Shown here: positions 16,241 through 24,070 of the stretch, in pieces
Layout: every line of letters starts with the position of its first letter
Position numbering within the stretch: the first letter of the stretch is position 1
Assembly: GCA_002314605.1 (NCBI GenBank)
Contig: DCGO01000132.1
Span: 25,502 to 67,029, forward strand
From: Lentisphaeria bacterium UBA1776
GTDB lineage: Bacteria; Verrucomicrobiota; Lentisphaeria; Victivallales; Victivallaceae
Length of the DNA stretch: 41,528 nucleotides
Direction of reading: 5' to 3'
Made by a program: the position numbers and the translations under genes
The notes under the pieces: generated by a model
The model's database searches: none
The model's input: the letters and a program-made list of their open reading frames with translations, nothing else
Told to the model about the DNA's origin: nothing

Positions 16241-17563
16241 GATCTGGGCTTCCAGATAATCCCGGAGCTGGGAAATATTGACACGTTCCTGTTTCATGGT
16301 ATCGCGTTCGCGGACTGTGACGGCATTGTCGTTTACAGAGTCGAAATCGTAAGTGATGCAGAAGGGGGTCCCGATCTCATCCTGGCGGCGGTAGCGCTTG
16401 CCGATGGAGCCGGTGACGTCCAGTTCGCTGCGGAAATGGCGGTTGATGTCCTTGTAGAGGGCCTCGGCATTTTCGTTGAGTTTCTTGGAGAGGGGCAGCA
16501 CGGCCACCTGGATGGGGGCCACCAGCCGGGGAAGGTGCAGGATGATGCGGACATCTTCCTCGCCGTCCTTGGCGGTGGAAACATTTTCCTCGTCGTAGCT
16601 TTTGGCCAGAATCGCCAGAAACATGCGGTCGAGGCCCACGGAAGTTTCCACGCAGGTGGGCATGAGCTTGCGGCCGTTGTCGTGGTCCATGTACTGCAGA
16701 TCCTCGCCGGAAAATTCCGAGTGCCGCGACAGGTCCCACTGACCGCGGTGATGGACGCCTTCGAGTTCGCCCCAGCCGAAGGGGAACTTGACTTCGATAT
16801 CAATGGCCGCCTTGGCATAGTGGGCCAGTTTTTCGTGAACGTAGATCCGGTAGTCCCCTTCCTTGAAGCCCAGCTTGTCGGTGTAGAATTTGATCCGCTG
16901 GGCTTTCCAGTACTCGAACCACTGCATGCTTTCTTCGCTGTCGCAGAAGAATTCCATTTCCATCTGGGTGAATTCCCGGGATCGGAAGGTGAAATTCCGG
17001 GGGCAGATCTCGTTGCGGAAGGCTTTGCCGATCTGGGCGATGCCGAAGGGCAGCTTCTGGCGGGCGGCGATCCGGACACTCTGGAAATCCACGAAAATAG
17101 GCTGGCAGGTCTCCGCCCGGAGATAGGCGGTGTGGTCCTCATCGGACACCGGTCCCACAAAGGTCTTCATCATCAGATTGAAGGCCCTGGGCGGGGTCAT
17201 ATTTTTGGAGCCGCAGTTCGGGCAGGTATGGGGATCCTCCATCTGATCGACCCGGAAGCGGGATTTGCAGTCCTTGCAGTCGGTCATATCGTCGCTGAAC
17301 TGATCCAGATGGCCGCTGGCTTTCCAGACTTTCGGGTGGCAGATGATGGTGGAATCCAGCCCTTCGATATTGTCACGGGTCTCCACCATTTCGTGCCACC
17401 ACAAGGCTTCAATGGCCCGCTTCATGCGGGAGCCGTAGGGACCATAATCCCAGAAGCCGTTGATTCCGCCGTAGATCTCGGAACTGGGGAAAACGAAGCC
17501 GCGCCGTTTGCACAAACTGACGATTTTTTCCATCAGATTGGGAGTGTTCAATACATCAATCAT
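16232..17563 (-). CDS. glyQS: Glycyl-tRNA synthetase, dimeric (alpha2) type
   Basis: Class II aminoacyl-tRNA synthetase that charges tRNA-Gly, in the single-chain form found in Gram-positives, Thermus and eukaryotes. FWDYGPYGSRMK and a zinc-ribbon-like CKDCKS..CPNCG pair (about 94-118) stand near the N-terminus. Motif 2 is the region around AFRNEICPR and FTFRSREFTQMEMEFF, and motif 3 is ETSVGLDRMFLAIL. The C-terminal anticodon-binding domain (LVAPIQVAVLPLS onward) is complete. The length of 443 residues is normal. The start has AAGGA upstream and a promoter at 17607-17634; the 40-base leader has no T-box. It leads a left-running string glyQS-HNH-recN-xer, with a repeat pair between the first two. 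Confidence 0.96.
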   Translation of the reverse strand: MIDVLNTPNLMEKIVSLCKRRGFVFPSSEIYGGINGFWDYGPYGSRMKRAIEALWWHEMVETRDNIEGLDSTIICHPKVWKASGHLDQFSDDMTDCKDCKSRFRVDQMEDPHTCPNCGSKNMTPPRAFNLMMKTFVGPVSDEDHTAYLRAETCQPIFVDFQSVRIAARQKLPFGIAQIGKAFRNEICPRNFTFRSREFTQMEMEFFCDSEESMQWFEYWKAQRIKFYTDKLGFKEGDYRIYVHEKLAHYAKAAIDIEVKFPFGWGELEGVHHRGQWDLSRHSEFSGEDLQYMDHDNGRKLMPTCVETSVGLDRMFLAILAKSYDEENVSTAKDGEEDVRIILHLPRLVAPIQVAVLPLSKKLNENAEALYKDINRHFRSELDVTGSIGKRYRRQDEIGTPFCITYDFDSVNDNAVTVRERDTMKQERVNISQLRDYLEAQIGG

Positions 17564-17606
17564 ATCACGTCATCCTTCTGTTAGTATGTGATAAGCATGT
17601 TCTCAT

Positions 17607-17634
17607 ACAATAGCACTTTTTCGGATTTTTTCAA
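17607..17634 (-). promoter_or_regulatory. Promoter of glyQS
   Basis: Minus-strand TTGAAA, 16-base spacer ending in TGC, TATTGT; predicted start about 35-40 bases before the ATG. Confidence 0.6.
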
Positions 17635-17652
17635 CCGTGATCATGGGTGGAA

Positions 17653-17700
17653 GGGAAGGCGGAGCTTCCCGGCGGAAGGGGAGCCGGGGTGGGCCCGGCT
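17653..17700. repeat. Pair of GC-rich hairpins downstream of the binding-lipoprotein gene
   Basis: GGGAAG/CTTCCC (17653-17670) and AGCCGGG/CCCGGCT (17682-17700) stand in the 150-base gap between glyQS and the gene ending at 17718. The make-up resembles the hairpin repeats at 16131-16240. There is no T run, so a terminator role is unproven. Confidence 0.45.
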
Positions 17701-17717
17701 GCTTCAGAAACCGCGGA

Positions 17718-18926
17718 TCACATGGTCCATGAAGCGCCGTTCTTCTTTTCCCCCTCGATCTTGACCGGGGATGCCTTCGGATTGATCACCGTTTCAAATC
17801 TGAAGATGTTGGTTCCGTCTTTGCGGTGGATGACCCGGTTGATGTAAACTTTGCGGGAGACATCGCCTCCCGGAACCATATAGACTACGCCGGTGGCGCC
17901 GTTGAACTGGCGGATCCGGGAGAAATTTTCCAGAATTTCTTCAGAAGTGGTGGTGTTTTTCGCTGCGGTGGCGGCCAGCAGGATGGCATCGTACCCCAGA
18001 ACTTCGTGTACCGAGGGAGGAGTCTTGGTCTGTTCGACAAAGAGCCGATAGAAGCCGCTCTCATGCATACCCGGGGCATCCGGCGCGTAACAGGTGGAAA
18101 AGGCCGCATCGCCGGGGTCCTGACATTTTTTGCAGAATTCTGGACCGTTCCAGCTGTCTCCCCCCATGATGAGCCCCTTGAAACCTGTTTGCCGCAGGGC
18201 AGCGACGATCCGGGCCGCACATTCGGCGTAAGCGGGAACGAAAATGGCATCCGGCACACTTTCCAGCATGGTATTGATGGCCGTGGAAAAGTCCTTGTCG
18301 CTTTCGCGGAATCCCACCATAGCGGTGATTTTTCCCCCCAGATCAGAGAATGCCTGGCCGGTCTGTCTCCCCAGATCCCGGGAATACACGGCATTTTCAT
18401 CCAGATTGAGCATGACGGCCATGGTCCGGATCCGGCGGGTGTGGAAAATATAGGAGGCAATGGCCTCCGCCTGCTGACGGTCGCTGAAATTGGTGCGGAA
18501 CATGAAGGGATTGTCCTGAGTGATGCGGTCGTTGCTTCCGGCGGGGGTAATGACCGGGATCCGGTTTTCCGTCGCCAGACTCTTCACCGCCAGCGCTTCC
18601 GAGGAGAGGTGCCCCACCAGCAGGATGGAGGCCCCCTGCCGGATCATGCTCTGCGCCGCCTTGCGGGTGTCTTCCGGGAGTCCCCGGCTGTCGCCGATCA
18701 GGAGTTCCGGCATCTGCTGCGCCCCCGGCTGCATCAGGAGCGCACTCCGGCCGCAGCGGATCCCGCTCAGCAGCTTTTTGCCGTATTCCCCGTAAGGTCC
18801 GGTCAGGGGGAGGATCACGCCGATCCTCGCCGGATCGTTCCTGTTCCGTTCTCCGGGCATGGTACAGCTGCACAACATTGCCGCGCATACCACGGCGGCA
18901 CCGACCCGGATCCACTTCATGTTCAT
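17718..18926 (-). CDS. Leu/Ile/Val-type periplasmic binding lipoprotein (type I fold), orphan
   Basis: A signal peptide with the lipobox-like MLCSC anchors a protein of 402 residues. RIGVILPLTGPYGEYGKKLLSG is the diagnostic start of type I periplasmic binding proteins (LivJ/LivK/AmiC group). LLVGHLSSEALAVKS and PVITPAGSN line the first ligand lobe, and MGGDSWNGPEF and LGYDAILLAATA the second. These proteins bind branched amino acids, amides or similar ligands for ABC importers. No LivHMGF component is in the window, so it is either a stray import receptor or a sensor. It has its own promoter (18965-18992) and is transcribed away from the portal-like gene. Confidence 0.88.
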   Translation of the reverse strand: MNMKWIRVGAAVVCAAMLCSCTMPGERNRNDPARIGVILPLTGPYGEYGKKLLSGIRCGRSALLMQPGAQQMPELLIGDSRGLPEDTRKAAQSMIRQGASILLVGHLSSEALAVKSLATENRIPVITPAGSNDRITQDNPFMFRTNFSDRQQAEAIASYIFHTRRIRTMAVMLNLDENAVYSRDLGRQTGQAFSDLGGKITAMVGFRESDKDFSTAINTMLESVPDAIFVPAYAECAARIVAALRQTGFKGLIMGGDSWNGPEFCKKCQDPGDAAFSTCYAPDAPGMHESGFYRLFVEQTKTPPSVHEVLGYDAILLAATAAKNTTTSEEILENFSRIRQFNGATGVVYMVPGGDVSRKVYINRVIHRKDGTNIFRFETVINPKASPVKIEGEKKNGASWTM

Positions 18927-18964
18927 AGATGCTCCTTGAATTCAAACGTTTCTTTCGTATGTGA

Positions 18965-18992
18965 AAAATAGCATGTTTTCCGGTATTTTCAA
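18965..18992 (-). promoter_or_regulatory. Promoter of the binding-lipoprotein gene
   Basis: Minus-strand TTGAAA, 16-base spacer ending in TGC, TATTTT; 38 bases before the ATG at 18926. Confidence 0.65.
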
Positions 18993-19002
18993 GATGAAAT
19001 GG

Positions 19003-19030
19003 TTGACAAATCCTCCTTGTTTCAGAGATT
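19003..19030 (+). promoter_or_regulatory. Possible promoter of the portal-like gene
   Basis: TTGACA is perfect, but with a 16-base spacer the -10 is only GAGATT (three of six matches). A start here would give a leader of about 25 bases to the ATG at 19060. Confidence 0.3.
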
Positions 19031-19059
19031 TTCAAAAATCCACAAAAAAGGAGATTTCC

Positions 19060-20466
19060 ATGACTCACGTTGACTGCGATGCCGTTTTTCGCCGGACCCA
19101 TCCCCTGTACCGGCTGAACCGCGAAGTATGGAGCCGTTCCATGGAGGCGTATTCCGGCGGCGCCGACTATATCCGCCGGGCTCTGGTGAAACACGTTTCC
19201 GAGATCGATCTTGAATTTGAGGAACGGCTCCGGCGGGCGTGTTATTTCAACTATCCCCGGAAGATCGCCCGCCTCATCACCCAGTTTGTCCTGTCTTCCG
19301 ATGCCCGGCGTGACGGTGCGGATCCGGTACTGGAAGAGGATTTTTCCCGGGATGGCATGCGCACTATCGAGGTCATGCGGCAGTTCTCGACTCTCCTCAA
19401 TCTCTTCGGAGCTGCGGCGCTGTGGGTGGAAATGCCTTTTTTTGACGGCGAGATCGACCTTGAGCGCAAAAACGAAGAGCGTCTCCGCCCTGCCGTCCGG
19501 GCCCTTTCTCCATTGGACGTCGTGGATTGGGGGGAAGGCGCCGACGGGCGGCTGAACTGGGTCATCATCGAGGAATCCGACCGGCTGGATGCCGGACCCT
19601 TTCTCCCTGCCGTGGATGTCCGCCGCCGCAAACTCTGGACCCGGGAGGAATATTATATTTTTGAGCGGGACAGTGTGACCGGACGGATCGCCATGCCGGC
19701 CCACGGCGCCAATCCCATCGGCGAAGTCCCCATTGTTTACCGCACCGAGGCGGACGGCTTCCGGCTGGGTTCCGGACACTATTTTGAAGATGTGGTCCGC
19801 ATCAGCGACGCCATTTTGAACAACCAGTCCGAGGCGCAGATGAACCTCGTCAAGCAGATGTTCGGTCTTCTGGTCATTTCCGAAGGCTTTGCCCGGGGGG
19901 CCAGACGGGAGTTTGCCGGGCATGATGAATCTTCGACGGGGCGTTTCAGCCATGTGCTGGCCCGTTCCGCCGCCATCTGGGAAACGCCGGAAGAACGGGG
20001 CATCAGCCGCTACATCTCTCCTTCCGGCACCGACTGTGCCGCCATCCGGGAGGAAAACGCCATGCTCAAACGGGAACTTTTTGACCTGGTGGGCATGGCG
20101 TGGGCCCGGGATCTCCATCAGGCTCAGACGGCGGAATCCAAGGCGTGGGATTTCCACGCTGTGCGGCAGTTTCTGACCAGCCGGGTGGATCTGCTGGAGC
20201 AGGCGGAGACCCGGGCGTGGGAGCTTATGAGCGCCTTCGACCCGGCGGTACCAGTGCCGAAAATTGCCTACAACCGGGATTTTTCGATACCGGATCTGCA
20301 AAGTTCAGTGGAGTCTCTGCTGGGGATGAAGGAGCTTTGCGACGGACCGGAATTCCGCCGTCAGCTGGCGGAAACGGCCCTCTTCCTGCTGGAAAAAGTC
20401 CGCAGGATCGACCCGGAATCCCGACGGAAAATGACGGAGGAGATCCGGGGAGGCCGTCATGTTTGA
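19060..20466 (+). CDS. Phage portal-like protein (DUF4055/SPP1-like), no other capsid genes
   Basis: 468 residues read as a tailed-phage portal. The N-terminal arm (about YRLNREVWSRSMEAYSGGADY) is followed by RKIARLITQFVLS, a long middle with mixed strands (VSPLDVVDWG-like LSPLDVVDWGEG, NWVIIEES), GEVPIVYRT, SGHYFEDVVRISDAILNNQS and a helical C-terminus rich in EQAETRAWE and VESLLGMKELC, as in DUF4055 portals. The portal is the ring through which DNA enters the capsid. ATG 19060 follows AAAAGGAG. The second gene overlaps its end by eight bases. No terminase, capsid, tail, lysis or integrase gene is present, so this is a remnant or a captured pair. I assign the family by pattern only. Confidence 0.65.
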   Translation: MTHVDCDAVFRRTHPLYRLNREVWSRSMEAYSGGADYIRRALVKHVSEIDLEFEERLRRACYFNYPRKIARLITQFVLSSDARRDGADPVLEEDFSRDGMRTIEVMRQFSTLLNLFGAAALWVEMPFFDGEIDLERKNEERLRPAVRALSPLDVVDWGEGADGRLNWVIIEESDRLDAGPFLPAVDVRRRKLWTREEYYIFERDSVTGRIAMPAHGANPIGEVPIVYRTEADGFRLGSGHYFEDVVRISDAILNNQSEAQMNLVKQMFGLLVISEGFARGARREFAGHDESSTGRFSHVLARSAAIWETPEERGISRYISPSGTDCAAIREENAMLKRELFDLVGMAWARDLHQAQTAESKAWDFHAVRQFLTSRVDLLEQAETRAWELMSAFDPAVPVPKIAYNRDFSIPDLQSSVESLLGMKELCDGPEFRRQLAETALFLLEKVRRIDPESRRKMTEEIRGGRHV

Positions 20467-20755
20467 ACTGAAAGCAAAAGAAAAGCTGATCCTTCTTCTT
20501 CCCGGCGGATGCTCAAACGGGATCCCGCAGTTCCGGCGGGTGGCTGTCCGGGGTACTTTTCTTGTCCGGACCGATGCTCTCCCGGATCATCCGGACCGGG
20601 TTCAGGAACACAGCGAAATCCTGCTCCCAGGTCCGGTTCTTCCCGTACCGGGATCCCGGATCATCCGGAACGGAAGAGAACTGGAAATCGGCAGCATCCG
20701 GTTCTGCCGTGATCTGGACGGGAACATCGTCGGCTGCCGCTGCATCGTAAAATGA
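20459..20755 (+). CDS. Small phage head-tail joining-like protein
   Basis: 98 residues starting inside the end of the portal-like gene (eight-base overlap, GGAGG close ahead). The C-terminal half, RNGRELEIGSIRFCRDLDG followed by VGCRCIV, resembles short head completion or minor capsid proteins encoded just after portals, which carry a 'measured quantity then RxCRDLDGxxVG' ending. No signal peptide or membrane segment. Assignment is by pattern and position. Confidence 0.5.
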   Translation: MFELKAKEKLILLLPGGCSNGIPQFRRVAVRGTFLVRTDALPDHPDRVQEHSEILLPGPVLPVPGSRIIRNGRELEIGSIRFCRDLDGNIVGCRCIVK

Positions 20756-20757
20756 AA

Positions 20758-20885
20758 GATGAAACTATGAAACCATGAAACCACGAAACACACGAAATAC
20801 ACGAAATTAAATTTGTGTTCAATCGTGTTCATCCGTGTTTTTTCTTTCATATCTTTTCGTGCATTTCGTGTTTTTCGTGGTTCTT
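20758..20885. repeat. Large inverted repeat of CACGAAA-type units
   Basis: The 371-base gap between the portal pair and the oxidoreductase begins with repeats of CCATGAAA/CCACGAAA/CACGAAAT on one side (20778-20807) and their complements TTTTCGTG/ATTTCGTG/TTTTCGTGG on the other (20853-20883). They could fold into a hairpin of about 30 pairs with a loop holding GTGTTCAATCGTGTTC-like units. AT-rich composition unlike the flanks. No coding sense. Confidence 0.7.
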
Positions 20886-20930
20886 TCTTCCTTGATTTTC
20901 TTTGCCGCGCGGCGGATGCGGCGGTGTGCT

Positions 20931-20958
20931 ACTATAGCACCCTGCGGCGGCTTTTCAA
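20931..20958 (-). promoter_or_regulatory. Promoter form with no gene downstream
   Basis: Minus-strand TTGAAA, 16-base spacer ending in TGC, TATAGT: one of the best matches in the window. Transcription would run left into the inverted repeat and antisense to the portal pair, where no minus-strand gene is seen before 18926. Confidence 0.5.
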
Positions 20959-20979
20959 CCTTGCTCCCGGTACCGGAAT

Positions 20980-21003
20980 AAAAAAAAGCGGCAAACATGC
21001 CGC
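20980..21003 (-). terminator. Rho-independent terminator of the oxidoreductase operon
   Basis: GCGGCA/TGCCGC with an AACA loop (20988-21003). On the minus strand the stem is followed by eight T (20987-20980). It stands 124 bases after the stop codon at 21127; the stretch between holds further GC-rich stems but no gene. Confidence 0.8.
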
Positions 21004-21126
21004 TGCGATGTGTCGCGCCGGCTGTCCGCCTGTGGTTCGCGACTCAGTTTGATCAAGGGATATTTTTGCAAGCGCCCCGGCGGAGCAAAGCGGGGAAGGA
21101 ACGCCGTCTCCGCCGCACATCACGCA

Positions 21127-22311
21127 TCACTTCTTCTGTCCGTTCTCAAAATAACGGATCAGCTCCTCCCGGAGGGGAGGGATGTCCATGGGGATATTGC
21201 CGTTCCGCATGGAACGGTGTCCCATAACGCCGGCGGCCACCGCATTCCGCGCCGCCACCGGCGATACGGCAGGCTGTTTCCCGTCCCGGATGAAGTCGAA
21301 AAAGGCTTTCACAATGGGAATGTCCGAACCGCCGTGAGAGCCGTCTTTGGGATGCATGCAATAGACAATGTCGGGCTTCTGGCGGCTCCCCCGCTGAGTC
21401 CATACATGGATACAGCTTCCCTCCTGATTTTCGCCGATATTCTCCAGCCGGCCCCGGGTGCCGATAAAGGTGTAGTTGCGCTCGGTATCCGGCGCGTACA
21501 TGCACTGTTCGTAGGAAGCCTGCACCCCGTTGTCAAGCTGCATCAGGATCATGGAGTGGTCCTCCACATCCATGACAGGGCTCAGCCCTTTGAGCTCAAG
21601 GGGCGGCCAGCATTCACTCTTGAACGACGCCATCCGGTCCGGCTTCTCCCCGGGTTTCAGGCGGTCCCGGGTCCGGTTATAGACCGACAGCCGCCCCATG
21701 GCCACAACGCGCTTTGAATAGCCTCCGGCAAGCCAGTGAATGACGTCGATATCGTGGGAGCCCTTTTGCAGCAGCAGTCCCGTGCAGGTCTTCTGTTCGG
21801 CGCAGAAATGGCGGAAATAACAGCTGCCGTAACTGATGAAGTGGCGGCACCACACGCTCTGGATCTCGCCGATGATGCCGGAGTCGATGATCTCCTTCAT
21901 TTTGAGCACAAAGTCCATATAGCGCATGTTGTGCCCCACCATCAGTTTGCTGCCGGTCCGGAAAGCGGTCTCAAGAATGCGGTCGCACCCATCAATGGTT
22001 ATGGCCATGGGCTTTTCAAGATAGACGTGCTTTCCCGCCTCCAGCGCCGCAACGGCCATTTCCTCGTGATACTGATCCCGGACCAGAATGAAGACCGCTT
22101 CCACCTCCGGGTCCGCCAGAAGCTGACGGTAGTCGCTGTACGTTCTGGTCTTTTCCAGCTCGGGATAGGCCTGTTTGACGGCTTCCAGCGATGCCGGATC
22201 CCGGTCGCAGAGAGCGGTGATTTCCCCGGCTTCCCGGTCAAAATAACGGAACACAAATCCGGCCCGCAGGGTCGGATCGACACCGATGACACCAAATCTG
22301 ACTTTCATCAT
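21127..22311 (-). CDS. Gfo/Idh/MocA-family oxidoreductase
   Basis: Cytosolic NAD(P)-dependent dehydrogenase of 394 residues. Rossmann start VRFGVIGV near residue 4, then ALCDRDP, EAVFILVRDQYHEEMAVAAL and the EKP motif (VYLEKPMAI) with the catalytic lysine, KLMVGHNMRYM and SHDIDVIHWLAGG (the H/D pair). The second domain carries FIGTRGRLENIGE. The family oxidises sugars, inositols, sugar acids or glycosides. Start and the upstream amidohydrolase stop overlap as ATGA, so they are coupled. It is the last gene of the NagB-like operon and is followed by a terminator. The substrate is unknown; a keto- or amino-sugar derivative is likely from context. Confidence 0.92.
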   Translation of the reverse strand: MMKVRFGVIGVDPTLRAGFVFRYFDREAGEITALCDRDPASLEAVKQAYPELEKTRTYSDYRQLLADPEVEAVFILVRDQYHEEMAVAALEAGKHVYLEKPMAITIDGCDRILETAFRTGSKLMVGHNMRYMDFVLKMKEIIDSGIIGEIQSVWCRHFISYGSCYFRHFCAEQKTCTGLLLQKGSHDIDVIHWLAGGYSKRVVAMGRLSVYNRTRDRLKPGEKPDRMASFKSECWPPLELKGLSPVMDVEDHSMILMQLDNGVQASYEQCMYAPDTERNYTFIGTRGRLENIGENQEGSCIHVWTQRGSRQKPDIVYCMHPKDGSHGGSDIPIVKAFFDFIRDGKQPAVSPVAARNAVAAGVMGHRSMRNGNIPMDIPPLREELIRYFENGQKK

Positions 22312-23150
22312 GACTCCTTCAAACTTTCTTTCAGCAGCTTCAGCGCATTGCCGCGGAAGAATTTCTCTCTTTCCTCCGGGGCTCCCCAGCGGTAATACAC
22401 GGATCCGATCAGCTCAAAGTAGAGTTCCCAGAAATGCTTGATCTTCAGCGCCCGTGCATTGGATTCCGGCGTGCCGTAAAATTCATCCGTGGCGAAATGC
22501 AGTTTCTCGTTGAAATAACGGTCCGTGCCGTCGTGGGCACGCCGGTCCAGGAGAGCGGGCAGACGGTCAATGCACTTCCGGTAGCCGGAAATATCCCCGG
22601 TGATGTTGGCGTAATAGTAGTAATTTTCTTCCATCTCCTCCCAGAAGGGCCAGCCCAGATGTCCCGCCACGATGGAAAGGCCGGGAAACGCTTCGGCAAT
22701 GGATGCCAGATACGCCGGATGCATGTTTTCCGGCCCGAATCCGCGGGTGACTTCCCCGCTGTACCTCCGGCTTTGAGCGATGAGTCCGGTGTGAAAAAGG
22801 ATGGGCATTCCCAGCTTTTCCGCCTCGGCGTACAAAGGGAAATACCCGGGATCGCTGTAGGGCTTCAGCTGCTTGTAGGGCTTGAGGCCGATGAACCCCA
22901 GATCCCGGAGTTTCCGGACCTGTTCCGGCGGATCGCGGTCCAGGTCGATAAATCCGTAGGCCCGGAAAAATCCCGGATAGCGCCGGGTGATCTCCAGCAC
23001 TTCCGCCTGATCGGCAAATTGGTATCCGGCCAGTTCTCCGATGCCGGAAAGGTCCATGATCCAGATCTCTTCAAATTCTCCGGACTCCGCGATTTGGTCC
23101 AGTCCTGCCGGATTGTGGACCAGATGGGCGTGGGCGTCAATGACTTTCAT
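22308..23150 (-). CDS. Amidohydrolase (Amidohydro_2/TIM-type metal hydrolase)
   Basis: 280 residues. VIDAHAHLVHNPAG at the N-terminus gives the HxH metal pair; later IGLKPYK, PILFHTG and IVAGHLGWPF give further metal-binding His, and FATDEFYGTP the final Asp. This is the order seen in Amidohydro_2 enzymes such as 2-pyrone-4,6-dicarboxylate lactonase and amino-carboxymuconate decarboxylase. Expected reaction: hydrolysis of a lactone or amide, or decarboxylation. ATG 23150 was chosen because it opens the HxH motif and lies eight bases after the previous stop; the longer frame to 23354 is shadow. Middle gene of a three-gene operon; a lactonase role in sugar breakdown would fit. Confidence 0.85.
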   Translation of the reverse strand: MKVIDAHAHLVHNPAGLDQIAESGEFEEIWIMDLSGIGELAGYQFADQAEVLEITRRYPGFFRAYGFIDLDRDPPEQVRKLRDLGFIGLKPYKQLKPYSDPGYFPLYAEAEKLGMPILFHTGLIAQSRRYSGEVTRGFGPENMHPAYLASIAEAFPGLSIVAGHLGWPFWEEMEENYYYYANITGDISGYRKCIDRLPALLDRRAHDGTDRYFNEKLHFATDEFYGTPESNARALKIKHFWELYFELIGSVYYRWGAPEEREKFFRGNALKLLKESLKES

Positions 23151-23158
23151 CGTGACGC

Positions 23159-24022
23159 CTAAATGTTGAACTTGGGTTTCCGGGCGGTATTGACATCGGA
23201 AACAATCAGCAGATTCCGGTGGTTCCGGGCGTGGGTCACCGGGTAATCGTCTCCGGGCTGCCCCAATGCGGCAATGCGGAGGATCGTATTGGCCCAGAGA
23301 AATTCGGTGGATTCGTTGCGGGTCATCAGGAGCATGCGCCGGGCGGCCAGACACTGTTTCATGCCCATGGTGATGGCACGCCGCGGGAAATTCTCCAGAT
23401 TGCCCCCCACGCCCCGGTGGCGGGTGGCGTCGATGGTCCGGGTGAATTCATTGATCTCCAGGATCCTGGGATCGCTCTCCGCCACCCCGGGACCGGGCTC
23501 GTTAAAGGCCACATGCCCGTGGATGCCGATACCGCCGTAACAGACCTCAATGCCGCCGGCATCTTCGATCATCTGCGGGAGAGCCTTCAGATTTTCCGGC
23601 GTCGGGAAAATGATCTGATCCTCCGGCATCATAAGTTCCGGCCGGATACGGTCAAAAAGCAGCGGCCCGATCTGTCCCCGGAAACTCAGGGGATTCGTCT
23701 TCGGGATCAGTTCGTCCTTTTCGTCATCCACGTACTCGTCCATAAAGAAAAATCGCACATTTTTGAGCGAAAGGCTCCGGAAGTTGATCTTTTCGGCCAT
23801 GAGCCGGTACGGCTGAGTGGGGCCCACCGGCATGATGTACGACCTGATCCGGTCCCCGGCGGCGGCCCTGGCAAATTCGCGGACCATTTCTTCCGCCAGA
23901 AAATCATAGACCTCGTCCAGTGTTTCAAAAAGTTTCAGCTGGCCACGGGCCTCTTTGACCAGTTCTTCGGTGGAGAGCGCCAGGATCCGGCGCACCTCAT
24001 CTCTGCGTTCAACTCTTGTCAT
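23159..24022 (-). CDS. NagB-like (glucosamine-6-phosphate deaminase superfamily) protein with altered active site
   Basis: 287 residues of the NagB/RpiA/DevB fold. MDEY (94-97) and GIGIHGHVAFNEPG (164-177) align with E. coli NagB NMDEY (D72) and GVGNDGHIAFNEP (D141, H143, E148). By that alignment, made by eye, H143 and E148 are kept (H170, E175) but D141 is replaced by a His (H168). The usual phosphate loop TGSTP reads PVGPTQP (65-71). NagB turns GlcN-6-P into Fru-6-P and ammonia; with these changes a different substrate or reaction is likely. The start is set by GGAGG before ATG 24022. First gene of the operon, driven by the promoter at 24053-24081 and divergent from an AraC regulator. Confidence 0.85.
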   Translation of the reverse strand: MTRVERRDEVRRILALSTEELVKEARGQLKLFETLDEVYDFLAEEMVREFARAAAGDRIRSYIMPVGPTQPYRLMAEKINFRSLSLKNVRFFFMDEYVDDEKDELIPKTNPLSFRGQIGPLLFDRIRPELMMPEDQIIFPTPENLKALPQMIEDAGGIEVCYGGIGIHGHVAFNEPGPGVAESDPRILEINEFTRTIDATRHRGVGGNLENFPRRAITMGMKQCLAARRMLLMTRNESTEFLWANTILRIAALGQPGDDYPVTHARNHRNLLIVSDVNTARKPKFNI

Positions 24023-24041
24023 TATTTTCCTCCATTTCGTG

Positions 24042-24070
24042 TTGACACTCATAAAATAGCATGCTATATT
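24042..24070 (+). promoter_or_regulatory. Promoter of the AraC regulator
   Basis: TTGACA, 17-base spacer ending in TGC, TATATT. It is interlocked with the minus-strand promoter at 24053-24081; a perfect palindrome ATAGCATGCTAT (24056-24067) covers both -10 regions. Confidence 0.75.

Noticed and set aside
17564..17606. T-box riboswitch ahead of glyQS
   Set aside because: The leader from the predicted start is only about 40 bases, too short for a T-box, and no T-box motif is present.
20602..20850. Minus-strand 82-codon ORF downstream of the orphan promoter
   Set aside because: No ribosome site, reads through the inverted repeat and gives low-complexity Phe/His/Val-rich protein.
20758..20885. 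CRISPR array
   Set aside because: Repeats are short, directly adjoining and arranged as an inverted pair without spacers of regular length; no cas genes.
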